From NCBI GenBank assembly GCA_026003895.1, contig BPIC01000002.1:558001-622000 (forward strand): a stretch of 64,000 nt of DNA, read 5' to 3'. The notes below the pieces were generated by a model, which ran no database searches, was not told where the DNA came from, and saw only the letters and a program-made list of their open reading frames with translations. Both the position numbers and the translations under genes were made by a program. This stretch comes from Dehalococcoidia bacterium (GTDB taxonomy: Bacteria; Chloroflexota; Dehalococcoidia; SpSt-223). This document shows, piece by piece, positions 1-9,225 of the stretch (positions are counted from its first letter, which is position 1; each line of letters starts with the position of its first letter).

Positions 1-738
1 GAGCGAGTAGTCGACCCCAAGCCCGAGTCCAAAGAGCGTTGCGACATTCAGCACGAAGATCGAAAGCGGGGTCAGTTGGGCGATGCCGCCAATAGCCGCC
101 AGAGCAATCGTGGCCGCCGCGCCGCCGACGAGCGCTGGCAACAGCGCCGCGACGATCGACCGAAAGACGACGAGCAGGGCAAGAGCTGCGAACGGGATGG
201 CGATGAGTTCTGCCCTGCGGAGGTCGTTCTCGCTAATGCGTTCGATGTCCTCATAAAAGATTGGCCCGCCGCCCAACGCGATCCGCAGGTCAGGTTGGGG
301 TCGAAGCCGGCGCTCGATCTCGGCCGGCAGGTTGGGCAAGTCATCCGCACGTCGGTCGAGCACGACGGTGAAATAGGCTGCTTTGCCGTCACGCGCGACC
401 TGCTCGGGCGCGGTGGTAAAGGACGTAATCTGCTTGACCAGAGGCCAACTGCGCAATTCGGCAACTGCTGCCTCGCTCTGCGCGACAAACTCCGGGCTGC
501 GAGCGTCCAACCGGTCGCTGACCACGAGGACCTGCACCGCGATGCCATCGAGGCCGAGCCGCTCGCCGAGGAGAGCGAGCGCTCGCTGCGATTCCAGATC
601 GTCGCTGGCGAACCCGCCGGGCCGAAGCGTCTGGGCGACGCCGGGAACGAATGGCAGGCTGACCAGCAATGCCGCTGCCCAAAGTGCGATGATCGCCCAC
701 CGAAACCGAACCGAAAACCTGCCGATGGCTGTGAACAC
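1..738 (-). CDS. MMPL/RND family transporter, N-terminal part (runs off the window)
   Basis: Reading from a GTG at 738 gives 246 codons open to the window edge. An AAGGAG box lies about 10 bases upstream and supports this start. The N-terminus has a basic stretch and a first membrane helix (about residues 14-32), then a large extracytoplasmic domain starting with the GGF-x-SDDLES type sequence usual in MMPL proteins. A second hydrophobic block follows, and the last visible residues are GLGLGVDYSL, the MMPL signature with the proton-relay Asp. The family exports lipids or hydrophobic compounds using the proton gradient. The substrate cannot be told from this fragment. It is transcribed away from the beta-propeller operon. 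Confidence 0.85.
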   Translation of the reverse strand, partial: MFTAIGRFSVRFRWAIIALWAAALLVSLPFVPGVAQTLRPGGFASDDLESQRALALLGERLGLDGIAVQVLVVSDRLDARSPEFVAQSEAAVAELRSWPLVKQITSFTTAPEQVARDGKAAYFTVVLDRRADDLPNLPAEIERRLRPQPDLRIALGGGPIFYEDIERISENDLRRAELIAIPFAALALLVVFRSIVAALLPALVGGAAATIALAAIGGIAQLTPLSIFVLNVATLFGLGLGVDYSL

Positions 739-1143
739 GCGGAGTTCGCTCCTTGCCGGGCGTGCGGGATGAGAAATTCTCCGCCGCTTTGCCCAAATCG
801 TCAACTACGAGTCGAGGTTTAGCCGCAAGGGATCGCCTTGGCTGTCGTCGCTTGGCCGGTGGTCGTGACGCGTGAGGACCGTTCGACTCTTGCTCTCCTC
901 AACGGATCTGGTGGCACCGCCCCGCACGCTGTTCGTCAGACCCTCGGTGCCCCAGCGCGACGTGACGACCGAACGCCGAGGCTGCCGGCCGTGTTGGGTA
1001 ACGCTCCGACCGATCGCCGGCGTCGCGGCGGAGTGGAGAAGGTCCGTTGGGGCGGGCGCCACGTGCGGTTGCCGGGCCGGCGGTACAATGCGCGAGCGCA
1101 TGAAGGCGACCGTGCGTTGGACCCGGCGAAACGGAGCAGAGCG
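739..1143. other. Intergenic region between divergent genes
   Basis: This 405-base gap separates the divergent MMPL gene and the first beta-propeller gene. It must hold both promoters. A TACAAT box at 1084-1089 could be the -10 element of the propeller operon, but I see no convincing -35 box. Open frames crossing it lack family resemblance and plausible starts, so I see no gene here. Confidence 0.45.
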
Positions 1144-2187
1144 ATGAACGGGAATCCGGGCTTGGTGCTCGGGCCAGGCCCAGAAGGCTGGTGGGATTCG
1201 GAGCGGGTCTCTTCCCCGCAGGTGCTACGGGAGGACGATGGCGGTTGGAAGATGTGGTATTACGGCCGCGATCCCTCCTTCGATCGCGCGATCAACTTTC
1301 CGGCAGGGCGTTCCGGGCTCGCCGTGTCGTCCGACGGTATCGCCTGGGAGCGCGTTCGTGGTCCGCTGACGATGGGCGCTGTGCTTGAGCCGCACCCCGA
1401 TCCCTACCGATTCGACAGTGGGCACGTCGGAGTGACGAACGTCCATCGCCTCGACGGGCTGTACTGGATGTGGTACCTCGGCGGCAACCAAGAGGACGTC
1501 GGGCGCGGTCAGATGCGGTATAAGGGACTGCGCATGCTCCCCGGCTGCGCGATCTCACGCGACGGGCTGCACTGGACAAGGATCGATGGGCCGTACCACG
1601 GAGCGCTGCTCGCGCCCGGCGGCGAGGGACAGTTCGACGCCTTGCTGTGCAATTGGCCGCGCGTCTTGAAGGATGACGACGGAACGTGGAAGCTGTACTA
1701 CCACTCGCGCCGCCCGGACGGCGGAGCGACCGTTGGCCTCGCGATCTCGCCCGACGGATTGCGGTGGGAAAAGGTCGGCCCAATCTTCGGAGACGGCGCG
1801 CCCGGCGCTTGGGATAGCGGAGGACCCGGTTGCCGGCATGTCCTGAAGGTCGACGGCGACTATCTGATGTTCTACGAGGGCCGAGGGGTCGACGGCTATT
1901 ACTCGATCGGGCTGGCGGTCTCAACGGACGGGATCCACTGGGAGCGCGATGACAACGGGGACGAGCCGGGCGGGCCGTACTTTCGCCACGCGCCGAAAGG
2001 GTCGGGACGCTGGGATGCCCGGGCCGTCGGTACTCCGTGGGTCGTCCCGCTCGATGACGGCAGCTTCCGGATGTACTACGTCGGCGTGAACGAGGGCGGA
2101 CATGACGAACTCTCGTCTCGCCATCAGATCGGGATGGCGGTGAGCGATGGCCGCAACTACCGGCGCTGGTTCCGCTATGACGAATAA
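1144..2187 (+). CDS. Five-bladed beta-propeller protein (GH43/GH32-like fold), copy 1
   Basis: 347 aa, starting at ATG 1144, where homology with the neighbouring copy begins; the open frame further upstream is non-coding. The protein repeats a blade unit of about 65 residues that ends in an Asp-box-like S-x-D-G-x-x-W (SSDGIAW, SRDGLHW, SPDGLRW, STDGIHW) together with MWYYG, MWYLGG, LYYHS and MYYVG strands. This is the pattern of five-bladed propellers related to GH43/GH32/GH68 glycosidases and to uncharacterised propeller proteins. No signal peptide is seen, so it is probably cytoplasmic. It leads an operon with a VOC protein and a second propeller. Substrate and activity are unknown. Confidence 0.75.
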   Translation: MNGNPGLVLGPGPEGWWDSERVSSPQVLREDDGGWKMWYYGRDPSFDRAINFPAGRSGLAVSSDGIAWERVRGPLTMGAVLEPHPDPYRFDSGHVGVTNVHRLDGLYWMWYLGGNQEDVGRGQMRYKGLRMLPGCAISRDGLHWTRIDGPYHGALLAPGGEGQFDALLCNWPRVLKDDDGTWKLYYHSRRPDGGATVGLAISPDGLRWEKVGPIFGDGAPGAWDSGGPGCRHVLKVDGDYLMFYEGRGVDGYYSIGLAVSTDGIHWERDDNGDEPGGPYFRHAPKGSGRWDARAVGTPWVVPLDDGSFRMYYVGVNEGGHDELSSRHQIGMAVSDGRNYRRWFRYDE

Positions 2188-2211
2188 CACCATGCGAAAG
2201 GAACTGCCGCG

Positions 2212-2589
2212 ATGAGTCTTATTCAAGGCCTGACGCTGCTCATTATCCGGGTGAAAGATTTGGACCGAGAGGTCGCCTTTTACCGCGACGGATTGGGGAT
2301 GGACCTGACGCGGCAGGTTGAAGGCCGCGTCGCCCAGTTCAGCATCCCCATGTGCGGGACGCTCGAGCTTACAAGCGGGGGAGAAATCGTCCCGCCGGTG
2401 AAAGACCGGCGCGAGGTGCAGAAGCTGCCGATCTTTCGTGTAGCGAACGTCCACGACGTCGTGGAGCGTGCCACGCATCATGGCGCGACGGTCGTGAACG
2501 AGCCATTCGAATTCAATGGCCAATGGCTCGCCTACCTCGCCGACCCCGAGGGGCATGTGTTCGGAATCTCGACGGTGATGGCGGCATGA
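2212..2589 (+). CDS. VOC (glyoxalase/dioxygenase fold) family protein
   Basis: 125 aa, with paired beta-alpha-beta-beta-beta modules: V-K-D-L-D-R-E-V-A-F-Y-RDGLGM near residues 14-30 and a second module ending LADPEGHVFGI. This is the usual single-domain vicinal oxygen chelate layout. Of the expected metal ligands only the Glu in TLELTSG is evident; the His positions are not conserved, so it may bind rather than transform a ligand. It sits between two propeller genes and overlaps the second by ATGA, indicating translational coupling. The reaction is unknown. Confidence 0.75.
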   Translation: MSLIQGLTLLIIRVKDLDREVAFYRDGLGMDLTRQVEGRVAQFSIPMCGTLELTSGGEIVPPVKDRREVQKLPIFRVANVHDVVERATHHGATVVNEPFEFNGQWLAYLADPEGHVFGISTVMAA

Positions 2590-3621
2590 GCGACCCCGGG
2601 CTGATCTTCAGCCGCGGTCCCGAGGGGTGGTGGGATTCGCTCTCGGTCTCCTCCCCGCAAGTGCTGCGGGAGGGCGAGAACGACTGGAAAATGTGGTACT
2701 ACGGCCGAGACACCAACTGGGATCGCTCCATTGCCGGGAGCGACGGCAGGACGGGCCTTGCCACTTCGGTCGACGGGATCCGGTGGGAGCGCGTCCGCGG
2801 TCCGCTGACGCTTGGCGCTGTGCTCGAGCCGAGTGCCGACCGCAGCCGGTTCGACAGCGCTCACGTTGGCGCGACGTGCGTCCTCGCAATCGATGGCCTG
2901 TATTGGATGTGGTACCTCGGTGGGGATTGGACGCTGACCGATTGGGACGGGGTGGAGCGCATCGGGATTCCGTATCACATCGGCTGCGCCATCTCACGCG
3001 ACGGCCTGCACTGGACGAAGCTGGTGGGTCCCTATCGGGGAGCATTCCTGCCCCTCGGAGCGGTCGGTGAGTTCGACGAGCTCTCGGCCACGTACGGGCG
3101 CGTTGTGCGGCTGCCGAATGGCGAGTGGCGGCTCTATTACCACGGCTTGCATCCGACACGCGGCGGCCGGATTGGTCTCGCCGTGTCGGGCGACGGACTC
3201 CACTGGGAAAAGCGCGGGCAGATCCTCGAGAACGGTGAGCCCGGTCGTTTCGACGAACGCGGCGTGTCATGTCGGTCGGTTCTGGTGTATCAAGGCGGCT
3301 GGCTCATGGTGTATGAAGGAAGCAACCATGCCAACTATTACGGCATCGGCGTTGCGACCTCGTCCGATGGCGTCCATTGGACGAAGGAATATGGCGACGA
3401 ACCCCGGGGGCGCCGTGCTTGCGCCCAGCCCATCGGGCTCCGGGCGGTTCGACAGCCAAGCTGTGGGGACACCGTGTGTGGTCCCGATGGACGATGGTAG
3501 CTTCCGGCTCTATTACGTGGGTGGTCCGGAGCGCCAAGCGGGCAACGACTATCAGCAGGGCATCGGCCTTGCGTTGAGCGATGGGCCGAACTACCGCCGC
3601 TGGCGGCGCTGGGAGCAGTAG
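2586..3621 (+). pseudogene. Five-bladed beta-propeller protein, copy 2 (one frameshift)
   Basis: A paralogue of the gene at 1144, starting at ATG 2586 and overlapping the VOC stop by four bases. It has the same order of Asp-box-like repeats (SVDGIRW, SRDGLHW, SGDGLHW, SSDGVHW). The frame breaks near 3405 inside CCCC followed by GGGGG. Removing one C restores the read GDEPGG and the final blade (GSGRFDSQAVGTP, DDGSFRLYYVGG, GPNYRRW), which matches copy 1 and ends at 3621. Unrepaired, the frame stops at 3500 with an unrelated tail. The lesion is a single homopolymer indel, so it may be a consensus error rather than gene decay. With copy 1 it forms a tandem duplication. Confidence 0.72.
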
Positions 3622-3629
3622 AGGGACCG

Positions 3630-3635
3630 TACAAT
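3630..3635 (+). promoter_or_regulatory. Candidate -10 element for a leaderless transcript
   Basis: TACAAT lies eight bases upstream of the ATG at 3643, which would put the transcription start at or next to the start codon. There is no Shine-Dalgarno sequence in the seven bases between. The -35 region is poor, so this is a candidate only. Confidence 0.35.
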
Positions 3636-3642
3636 TCACGGC

Positions 3643-3921
3643 ATGGCGCCGCTCCTCTCCGCGATTTGGCGCGTTCGAGTCCGCCTGTTGACTTGTGCGG
3701 CGGTTGGGGTGCTCATGGCGTGGTTGTGGCATCTCGGCTACCAGGATCCGCCGTGGCGGCTGGATGATGCGGCCTTCTGGTTGCACCTTGCGACGGAGGG
3801 GATGGTGGCGGCCGGGATCGGCGGCGCACTCTTTGTCCTCAGCGGGGCGACCGTGCGCTACTACCGTGCCCGCCAATCGTTCGGCCAATCGCCAGTTGAT
3901 GGCGTGGAACGCAGCCCGTAG
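3643..3921 (+). CDS. Small membrane protein, unknown
   Basis: 92 aa with two hydrophobic segments, about residues 12-32 (LLTCAAVGVLMAWLWHLGY) and 50-67 (MVAAGIGGALFVLSG), joined by a short loop with PPWR. I recognise no family. There is no ribosome binding site before the ATG, but a TACAAT box is placed as for a leaderless message. It stands between the propeller operon and the small ABM-like gene. It could be a real small membrane protein or a chance frame; the clean two-helix pattern favours the former. Confidence 0.5.
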   Translation: MAPLLSAIWRVRVRLLTCAAVGVLMAWLWHLGYQDPPWRLDDAAFWLHLATEGMVAAGIGGALFVLSGATVRYYRARQSFGQSPVDGVERSP

Positions 3922-3958
3922 ACTGTACGCTCGGCAGCCGACGCCGATCGGAGGAGCG

Positions 3959-4279
3959 ATGGCCTACGTCCGGGTGACTTCAGTAATTTTCCCCGAGCAC
4001 GCCGCTGCGGAGGGCGCCAGAATCCTCCAAGAGTTGAACGATGAAGCCGACAAGCACGAGGGCCATATTCTCGGGATGGTCCTGCGTTCGACGGTCAACC
4101 ACAACCAATATCTCCGGCTCAGCATGTGGCACAACCGCCACCAAGCGGATCACGCCTCGAACACCGATCACGTGGTCGCGCTTCGGGCGCGTCTGAATGT
4201 GCTCACCGTGGATGGCCACCACCGCGAAGATTCGTTCGAATATGTGGGAGACCTCAAGAATCTCCGGTTGAACCTCTAA
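3959..4279 (+). CDS. Small protein, possibly ferredoxin-like alpha/beta barrel fold
   Basis: 106 aa from ATG 3959, preceded by a GGAGG box seven bases upstream. The sequence has no signal peptide or membrane segment. Alternation of a short N-terminal strand (AYVRVTSVIF), a helix with E-x-A-R-I-L-Q-E-L, and a strand GHILGMVLRST recalls dimeric alpha/beta-barrel (antibiotic monooxygenase type) proteins, but the match is by pattern only. It converges with the dehydrogenase gene ending at 4289. Function unknown. Confidence 0.6.
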   Translation: MAYVRVTSVIFPEHAAAEGARILQELNDEADKHEGHILGMVLRSTVNHNQYLRLSMWHNRHQADHASNTDHVVALRARLNVLTVDGHHREDSFEYVGDLKNLRLNL

Positions 4280-4288
4280 GCGCCGGGC

Positions 4289-5278
4289 TCAATAGCCGCG
4301 GGAGTGATCGTAGCGCTGCGTCAGCGGCTCGCCAGCAAGATAGCGTCGAAGGTTGTCGACGAACGGGTCGATCACCCGCCGGTCGAGATGCTGGGTGAGA
4401 AAGCTGCGGTGTGGCGAAAGCAAAACGTTTGGAGCGGAGCGAAGCGGCGAATGCTCGGGCAGCGGTTCGACTCGGTAAACATCGAGCGCTGCACCGGCGA
4501 GCCGGCCTTCGCGAAGCGCCGCTGCCAGTGCGTCTTCGTCGAGGATTGACCCACGACCGACATTGATGAGCCTCGCGGTCGGCTTCATCTGCGCGAGCTC
4601 GGCCGCGCCGACAAGTCCCTCCGTCTCTGGCGTCGCCGGCGCGGCTAGCACCAAGAAATCCGATTCGCGCAAGAGAATGGGGAGGCCGTCGGGCCCGTAG
4701 AGGGCGTCGACGTAGGGAGGCGGTGCCCCGGGCGATCGCTTGGCAGCGATGACGCGCATCCCAAGGGCGTGGGCGAGGCGCGCGGTCTCGTCGCCGATGC
4801 CGCCGAGGCCGAAAATCCCAACCGTCTGACCGAGAATCTCCTCGATTCGGCCGCCCGACCACTGCCGCCGCGCTTCCTCGTTTACCCATTTTGGATACAA
4901 CTTGGCAAGAAGCAGGATGGCCCCGATCACCCATTCGGCGATCGGTCGAGCCGCCCAGCCGCGGCCGAGCGTAATGATGACGTCGGTCCCGAGGAAGCCA
5001 GAGTCGCGATAGGCGTCGATGCCAGCTTGCGACCCATGCAACCAGCGTACCTTCGGCGCCCGTGCCGCTAATCCGGGGGGTGTGAACGTAGCGAAAAGCA
5101 CCTCGCACTCGGCAAGCTCGGCATCCAGCGTGCGTTCTGCCTCCGCGGCGTCGTCGGGGATCCCCCTTGGGCTGGCGACGAGATGACTCAGATCGCGCAC
5201 CTCCACGTCGCCCACGGCTCGGATCCGTTCAAGCTGGTCGGGTGCGACTTTGGTGAGCATGCCGAGAATGACAGTCAC
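4289..5278 (-). CDS. D-isomer-specific 2-hydroxyacid dehydrogenase
   Basis: 329 aa, the usual length for the family. The Rossmann nucleotide-binding loop is GLGGIG at about 157-162. The catalytic triad is visible: Arg in NVGRGS (about 242), Glu in VEPLPEHSPL (about 271) and His in LSPHRS (about 290). The cytosolic enzyme would reversibly reduce a 2-oxoacid to a D-2-hydroxyacid with NAD(P)H. The discriminating acid after the second beta strand is replaced (AAKRSPG follows the strand), which could favour NADPH, as in glyoxylate/hydroxypyruvate reductases. Substrate not determinable. The MarR gene lies immediately upstream on the same strand. Confidence 0.9.
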   Translation of the reverse strand: MTVILGMLTKVAPDQLERIRAVGDVEVRDLSHLVASPRGIPDDAAEAERTLDAELAECEVLFATFTPPGLAARAPKVRWLHGSQAGIDAYRDSGFLGTDVIITLGRGWAARPIAEWVIGAILLLAKLYPKWVNEEARRQWSGGRIEEILGQTVGIFGLGGIGDETARLAHALGMRVIAAKRSPGAPPPYVDALYGPDGLPILLRESDFLVLAAPATPETEGLVGAAELAQMKPTARLINVGRGSILDEDALAAALREGRLAGAALDVYRVEPLPEHSPLRSAPNVLLSPHRSFLTQHLDRRVIDPFVDNLRRYLAGEPLTQRYDHSRGY

Positions 5279-5319
5279 GCGCGGCCTCCTGCGAAGCGAT
5301 GTTCGTCAGGATACTGGAT

Positions 5320-5811
5320 TCAGCCCCGCGTCGACCCGCTCGATCGGCCACGCTCGAGACTGGCAAGCCGCTCAAACTCGCTCGAGATCCGATCGAGCAG
5401 CGTCGCCAGTACTGCCCGGTTGGCGGCTGGAACTCCTTCCAAAGCGCGGGCGACGGCTTCGGCACGCTGCCGCCCGACCTCATCGATCTGGGCACGAGCT
5501 TCTGGCGCAAGACGCAGGCGCACGATGCGGCGGTCAGCTCCGTCGCGCTCACGGATCACGAACCCCGACTCGACGAGTTCGTCGGCCAGCCGGCTTGCCC
5601 AGCCCGGCGAGACGCCCATCGCCTCGGCCAACTCGCGGACCGTCAGCCCGTCGCGCGTCACGAGAACCATTGCCGCGTTCGCCTGCTGCGGTGGTAGCCC
5701 GGCGCCACAGCGTGCCGTCGCCTCATGAAGAAGCAAGCTGGCGCGCAGGAAGCGGAAGAGCAGCCCGCTAATCGCCGCATTGCTGATGTCAGGGGGGTGT
5801 CGCTCCGCCAC
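5320..5811 (-). CDS. MarR family transcriptional regulator
   Basis: 163 aa from a GTG at 5811 that follows AAGGAG by seven bases; an ATG further upstream (5859) gives a 16-residue longer reading without such a site. The winged helix-turn-helix is clear: LTVRELAEAMGVSPGWASRLADELVESGFVIRERD is split as recognition helix plus wing, with the DRRIVRLRLAP wing typical of MarR. Members sense phenolic or oxidative signals and repress nearby genes. It is 41 bases upstream of the 2-hydroxyacid dehydrogenase on the same strand, so that gene is a possible target. A TATACT box near 5833-5838 could drive it. Confidence 0.85.
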   Translation of the reverse strand: MAERHPPDISNAAISGLLFRFLRASLLLHEATARCGAGLPPQQANAAMVLVTRDGLTVRELAEAMGVSPGWASRLADELVESGFVIRERDGADRRIVRLRLAPEARAQIDEVGRQRAEAVARALEGVPAANRAVLATLLDRISSEFERLASLERGRSSGSTRG

Positions 5812-6052
5812 GGCGGCTCCTTGCCAGCAGGAGTATAGAAGAAACAGCATGTCGCCCAAAATTGTTCGAATCCTAGGCAGTGCTAGAAGAACTCAGTGCG
5901 GTACGAACCGATTTGGCGACCACGTCGGCGATCGAAGGAGGTCGATGACTCCCGCTCCTCCGCTGGGTCGCGCTCCCACCAGCGTCGTCGCGGCATCCGT
6001 GACCTCAGGGGAGGCGATGCCGGAGCGGCGAGCGCACAGGCCAATCAACACT

Positions 6053-7018
6053 TCAGCCGCGCTTCGGTGCGAGGCGGTCTGGGACGACGCGATCTGCCGC
6101 GGCATCGAGCGCGGCGACGTCCTCGTCCGACAGCGCGAAGGCCAGGGCAGCGGCGTTTTCCGTGGCCTGCCGGCCGTTCTTCGCGCCGGGGATGGGGATC
6201 GTCCCTTTCTCTATCGTCCAGCGCAAGGCGATCTGCCCGGGCGTCCGGCCATACGCATCGCCGATACGGCGAAGCTCGGCGATCACCGGCCCGAGCCGCA
6301 CAAGCGACGGCAACAGCGTCACGCTACGCACGCCGGCGGGCCGGTGGACGAGGGAGTACTTGCCGCTGAGCAGGCCCTGAGCGAGCGGGCTATACGCGAT
6401 CACGCTCACACCGAGCTTGCGGCACAATTCCAGCAGCCCAGTGCGCTCAGGGGCACGCGCGAGCAGACTGAATTGCACTTGGTTTGAAGCAAGAGGGATG
6501 CCGCGACGGCTGAGCGCGGCATAGGCGCGCCGTGTCTGGTCGACGTTGAAGTTCGAGACGCCGACGTGGGCGATCAGCCCACGCTCGACAGCCAGCGCCA
6601 TCCACTCCATTAACCTCTCAACCGGAACAAGCGGCGTCGGCCAATGAATCTGGTAAAGATCGATCTGGTCACGCCCGAGCCGGCGGAGGCTGCCCTCGAG
6701 CGCTTGGAAAAACGCGCCTTCGCTCAGCCGCCACGGAAACGGAAAGAATTTGGTTGCGACGAACACCGGCGACCGCACGGTACGCAGAAAGCGACCGATA
6801 AGGCGTTCGGACCGGCCCCATCCGTAAATCTCGGCGGTATCGACGAGCGTGACTCCTGCAGCGATCGAGCACCAGAACGCGTCGCGCACGTCGTCGACAC
6901 CGTACCGCTGCCCGTACCCCCAAACGGTGCGATCACCCCACTGAACCGTGCCGACGCCCATCGGTAAGAGACGAGGACCGGTTGAGCCGAGCGGCACGGG
7001 CGCCGTTGTCGCGTGCAT
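6053..7018 (-). CDS. Aldo/keto reductase
   Basis: 321 aa counting from ATG 7018; an in-frame ATG at 7042 would add eight residues and neither has a clear ribosome binding site. The AKR catalytic tetrad is present: Asp60 in VDTAEIYG, Tyr65, Lys90 in FVATKF and His125 in YQIHWP. NADPH-binding residues are suggested by the C-terminal [19 protein letters not shown] stretch. These cytosolic TIM-barrel enzymes reduce aldehydes and ketones, often of sugars. The gene diverges from ino1, and their starts are about 97 bases apart. The specific substrate is unknown. Confidence 0.9.
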   Translation of the reverse strand: MHATTAPVPLGSTGPRLLPMGVGTVQWGDRTVWGYGQRYGVDDVRDAFWCSIAAGVTLVDTAEIYGWGRSERLIGRFLRTVRSPVFVATKFFPFPWRLSEGAFFQALEGSLRRLGRDQIDLYQIHWPTPLVPVERLMEWMALAVERGLIAHVGVSNFNVDQTRRAYAALSRRGIPLASNQVQFSLLARAPERTGLLELCRKLGVSVIAYSPLAQGLLSGKYSLVHRPAGVRSVTLLPSLVRLGPVIAELRRIGDAYGRTPGQIALRWTIEKGTIPIPGAKNGRQATENAAALAFALSDEDVAALDAAADRVVPDRLAPKRG

Positions 7019-7114
7019 GGGTGGAGGATACTCGGTTATCATCGGCGGAGGGACGTTCGCCGGTGGCGGCGTGATCAGGCAGCGGCTGGCGAATGGTCCT
7101 TCGGAGGCGGAACC

Positions 7115-8230
7115 ATGCCTCGCATCAAGAGAAAGGAGCGCGGTTCCAGCTTGGGAACGATTAATGTCGCAATCATTGGCGTAGGCAACTGCGCGTCATC
7201 CCTCGTTCAAGGCGTCGAATTTTACCGCAATGCCCCAGAGGACGGTTTTATCCCCGGGCTGATGCATCCTCGGCTCGGCGGCTATCACGTTGGCGATATT
7301 CGTTTCACCGCTGCATTCGACATCGATATCGAAAAAGTTGGGAAAGACCTGTCGGAAGCGATCTTCGCTGGGCCAAACAACACGGTGAAATTCGCCCACG
7401 TTCCGCACCTCGGTGTCCGGGTGGAGCGCGGGATGACACACGATGGTCTCGGCAAGTACCTGTCGAAGATTATCACGAAAGCACCGGGTGAGACCGCCGA
7501 CATCGTAAAGATTCTCAAGGAGACCGAGACGCATGTTGTGGTCTCCTTCTTGCCCGTCGGGAGCGAAAGCGCGACCCGCTGGTATGTCGAGCAGATTTTG
7601 AACGCCGGTTGCGGGTTCGTGAACTGTATTCCCGTCTTCATTGGGCGCCAGGCCGACTGGTCACGCCGTTTCAAGGAGCGCGGATTGCCGATCGTCGGAG
7701 ACGACATCAAATCGCAGGTCGGCGCCACAATCACGCACCGTGTCCTTACCAAACTGTTCCGTGATCGCGGCGTCAAGGTCGAGCGGACGTATCAACTGAA
7801 CTTTGGTGGGAACACCGATTTTCTCAACATGCTCGAGCGAGAACGCCTCGAGTCGAAGAAGATCTCGAAGACGAACGCGGTCACCTCGCAGCTTGATTAC
7901 ACCTTGCCGGAAAGCGATGTTCACGTTGGGCCGAGCGACTACGTTCCGTGGCTAACCGATCGCAAATGGTGCTATATCCGGATGGAGGGCCGCACCTTCG
8001 GCGATGTGCCACTCAACCTCGAACTCAAACTGGAAGTGTGGGATAGCCCGAACTCCGCCGGCGTTGTCATCGACGCGATCCGCTGCGCCAAATTGGCGCT
8101 CGACCGCGGGATTGGCGGCACATTGATCGGGCCCTCGGCCTACTTCATGAAATCGCCGCCCATCCAGTACTCCGATGACGAGGCGCGGCGCATGGTTGAA
8201 GACTTCATCGCCGGCGTGGGAGACGCGTGA
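7115..8230 (+). CDS. ino1: Inositol-3-phosphate synthase (actinobacterial type)
   Basis: 371 aa from ATG 7115 with a GGAGG box ten bases before. It converts glucose 6-phosphate to 1D-myo-inositol 3-phosphate using NAD+ in the cytosol. The NAD-binding segment reads [16 protein letters not shown], and [12 protein letters not shown] plus the Lys-rich [10 protein letters not shown] catalytic region match the short prokaryotic Ino1 enzymes of mycobacteria. It opens a five-gene operon in which the next gene overlaps by GTGA, so its product is very probably committed to lipid inositol. The window has no separate inositol monophosphatase. Confidence 0.93.
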   Translation: MPRIKRKERGSSLGTINVAIIGVGNCASSLVQGVEFYRNAPEDGFIPGLMHPRLGGYHVGDIRFTAAFDIDIEKVGKDLSEAIFAGPNNTVKFAHVPHLGVRVERGMTHDGLGKYLSKIITKAPGETADIVKILKETETHVVVSFLPVGSESATRWYVEQILNAGCGFVNCIPVFIGRQADWSRRFKERGLPIVGDDIKSQVGATITHRVLTKLFRDRGVKVERTYQLNFGGNTDFLNMLERERLESKKISKTNAVTSQLDYTLPESDVHVGPSDYVPWLTDRKWCYIRMEGRTFGDVPLNLELKLEVWDSPNSAGVVIDAIRCAKLALDRGIGGTLIGPSAYFMKSPPIQYSDDEARRMVEDFIAGVGDA

Positions 8231-9225
8231 CCGACGATCGTGACGCGTTCGGCAGCGACCGGCGCGGTGCGCGGCCTCGATTGCTGGCGCGGCTGTGGCG
8301 GCTCGCGTCGGTCCCGCTCTTTTGGATTGCCTCGGCACTCGTCCGACGCGCGCCGCTTTGGCTGAGCTATTGGTGTGCCTGCCGAATTGCTGACCTTGTC
8401 TTCTTCGCGTTTTGGCGGGAAAAGCGGCGGATAACCATTCAGAACATGCGGCGCATCCTCGGCCCTACGGCGTCTCGCGCCAGCGTCCGCGCACTCGCCC
8501 GGGAGAGTGTCCGCAACTATGCCAAGTATGTGGTCGAGTTTCTCCGCTTTCCCCGGCTCACTCACCAAGAGATTCTTGAGGCGCTCGGCATCGACGATTG
8601 GAGCCGGTTCGACGCGCTGCTCGCCGAAGGTCGGGGCGTGCTGTTCGTATCGTTCCACACAGGGAATTGGGATTTGGCGGGAGCAGCTGCCGGGATCCGC
8701 GGCTATCCGTTGCAAGTCGTTGCCGATGTGATTGGACCACCGGCATTGAACGCCGAGATCCAGAGCCTGCGACGCCGTCAGGGAATGCGGCTGATCGAGG
8801 CCGACCAGCCGGCCGCGGCAGCGCGAGCGCTTCTCAAGGCGCTTCGCGCGGGCGAAATGGCCGGCATGCTCATCGACGTGCCGACACCCGATGGCGTGCC
8901 GGTGCGGTTGTTTGGCGAGACAGCCTACTTGCCGGCTGGACCGGCGACGATCGCGCTGCGCACGGGAGCACGGGTGGTGCCGACCGCGGTGTTCCGCCGG
9001 CCAGACAACCGCTTTGGGCTGGTTTTCGACGAGACATTCGACTACCGGCCGACGGGAGACCGTCCGGCTGATGTTCGCGCCTTGACGCAGGCGATGGCGA
9101 CGGCACTGGAACGGCTCGTACGCCGACGGCCGGACCAATGGTATATCTTTCGGCAGCTGTGGCCCGTCCCGGCGCCGCGATCCGCGCTGCAACCCGCCCC
9201 GGCCGCCCTTGGAGCCGACGCATGA
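8227..9225 (+). CDS. LpxL/HtrB-type acyltransferase, PI-mannoside acyltransferase (PatA)-like
   Basis: 332 aa from GTG 8227, overlapping the ino1 stop by four bases. It carries the HxxxxD acyltransferase motif in [13 protein letters not shown] (about 137-149). A hydrophobic N-terminal region ([18 protein letters not shown]) would anchor it to the inner face of the membrane. The family moves fatty acyl groups onto lipid A precursors or, in actinobacteria, onto the mannose of PI-mannoside. The neighbours (ino1, PimA-like, PI synthase-like) make the PatA role more likely than lipid A, for which no other gene is seen here. Acyl acceptor is inferred from context only. Confidence 0.85.
   Translation: MTDDRDAFGSDRRGARPRLLARLWRLASVPLFWIASALVRRAPLWLSYWCACRIADLVFFAFWREKRRITIQNMRRILGPTASRASVRALARESVRNYAKYVVEFLRFPRLTHQEILEALGIDDWSRFDALLAEGRGVLFVSFHTGNWDLAGAAAGIRGYPLQVVADVIGPPALNAEIQSLRRRQGMRLIEADQPAAAARALLKALRAGEMAGMLIDVPTPDGVPVRLFGETAYLPAGPATIALRTGARVVPTAVFRRPDNRFGLVFDETFDYRPTGDRPADVRALTQAMATALERLVRRRPDQWYIFRQLWPVPAPRSALQPAPAALGADA

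Noticed and set aside
838-1143. N-terminal extension of the first propeller gene
   Set aside because: The segment is Arg/Gly-rich without resemblance to copy 2, while homology starts exactly at ATG 1144.
5865-5885. CTAG-containing imperfect palindrome upstream of the MarR gene as operator
   Set aside because: The two halves match in only four bases each, which is not above chance.
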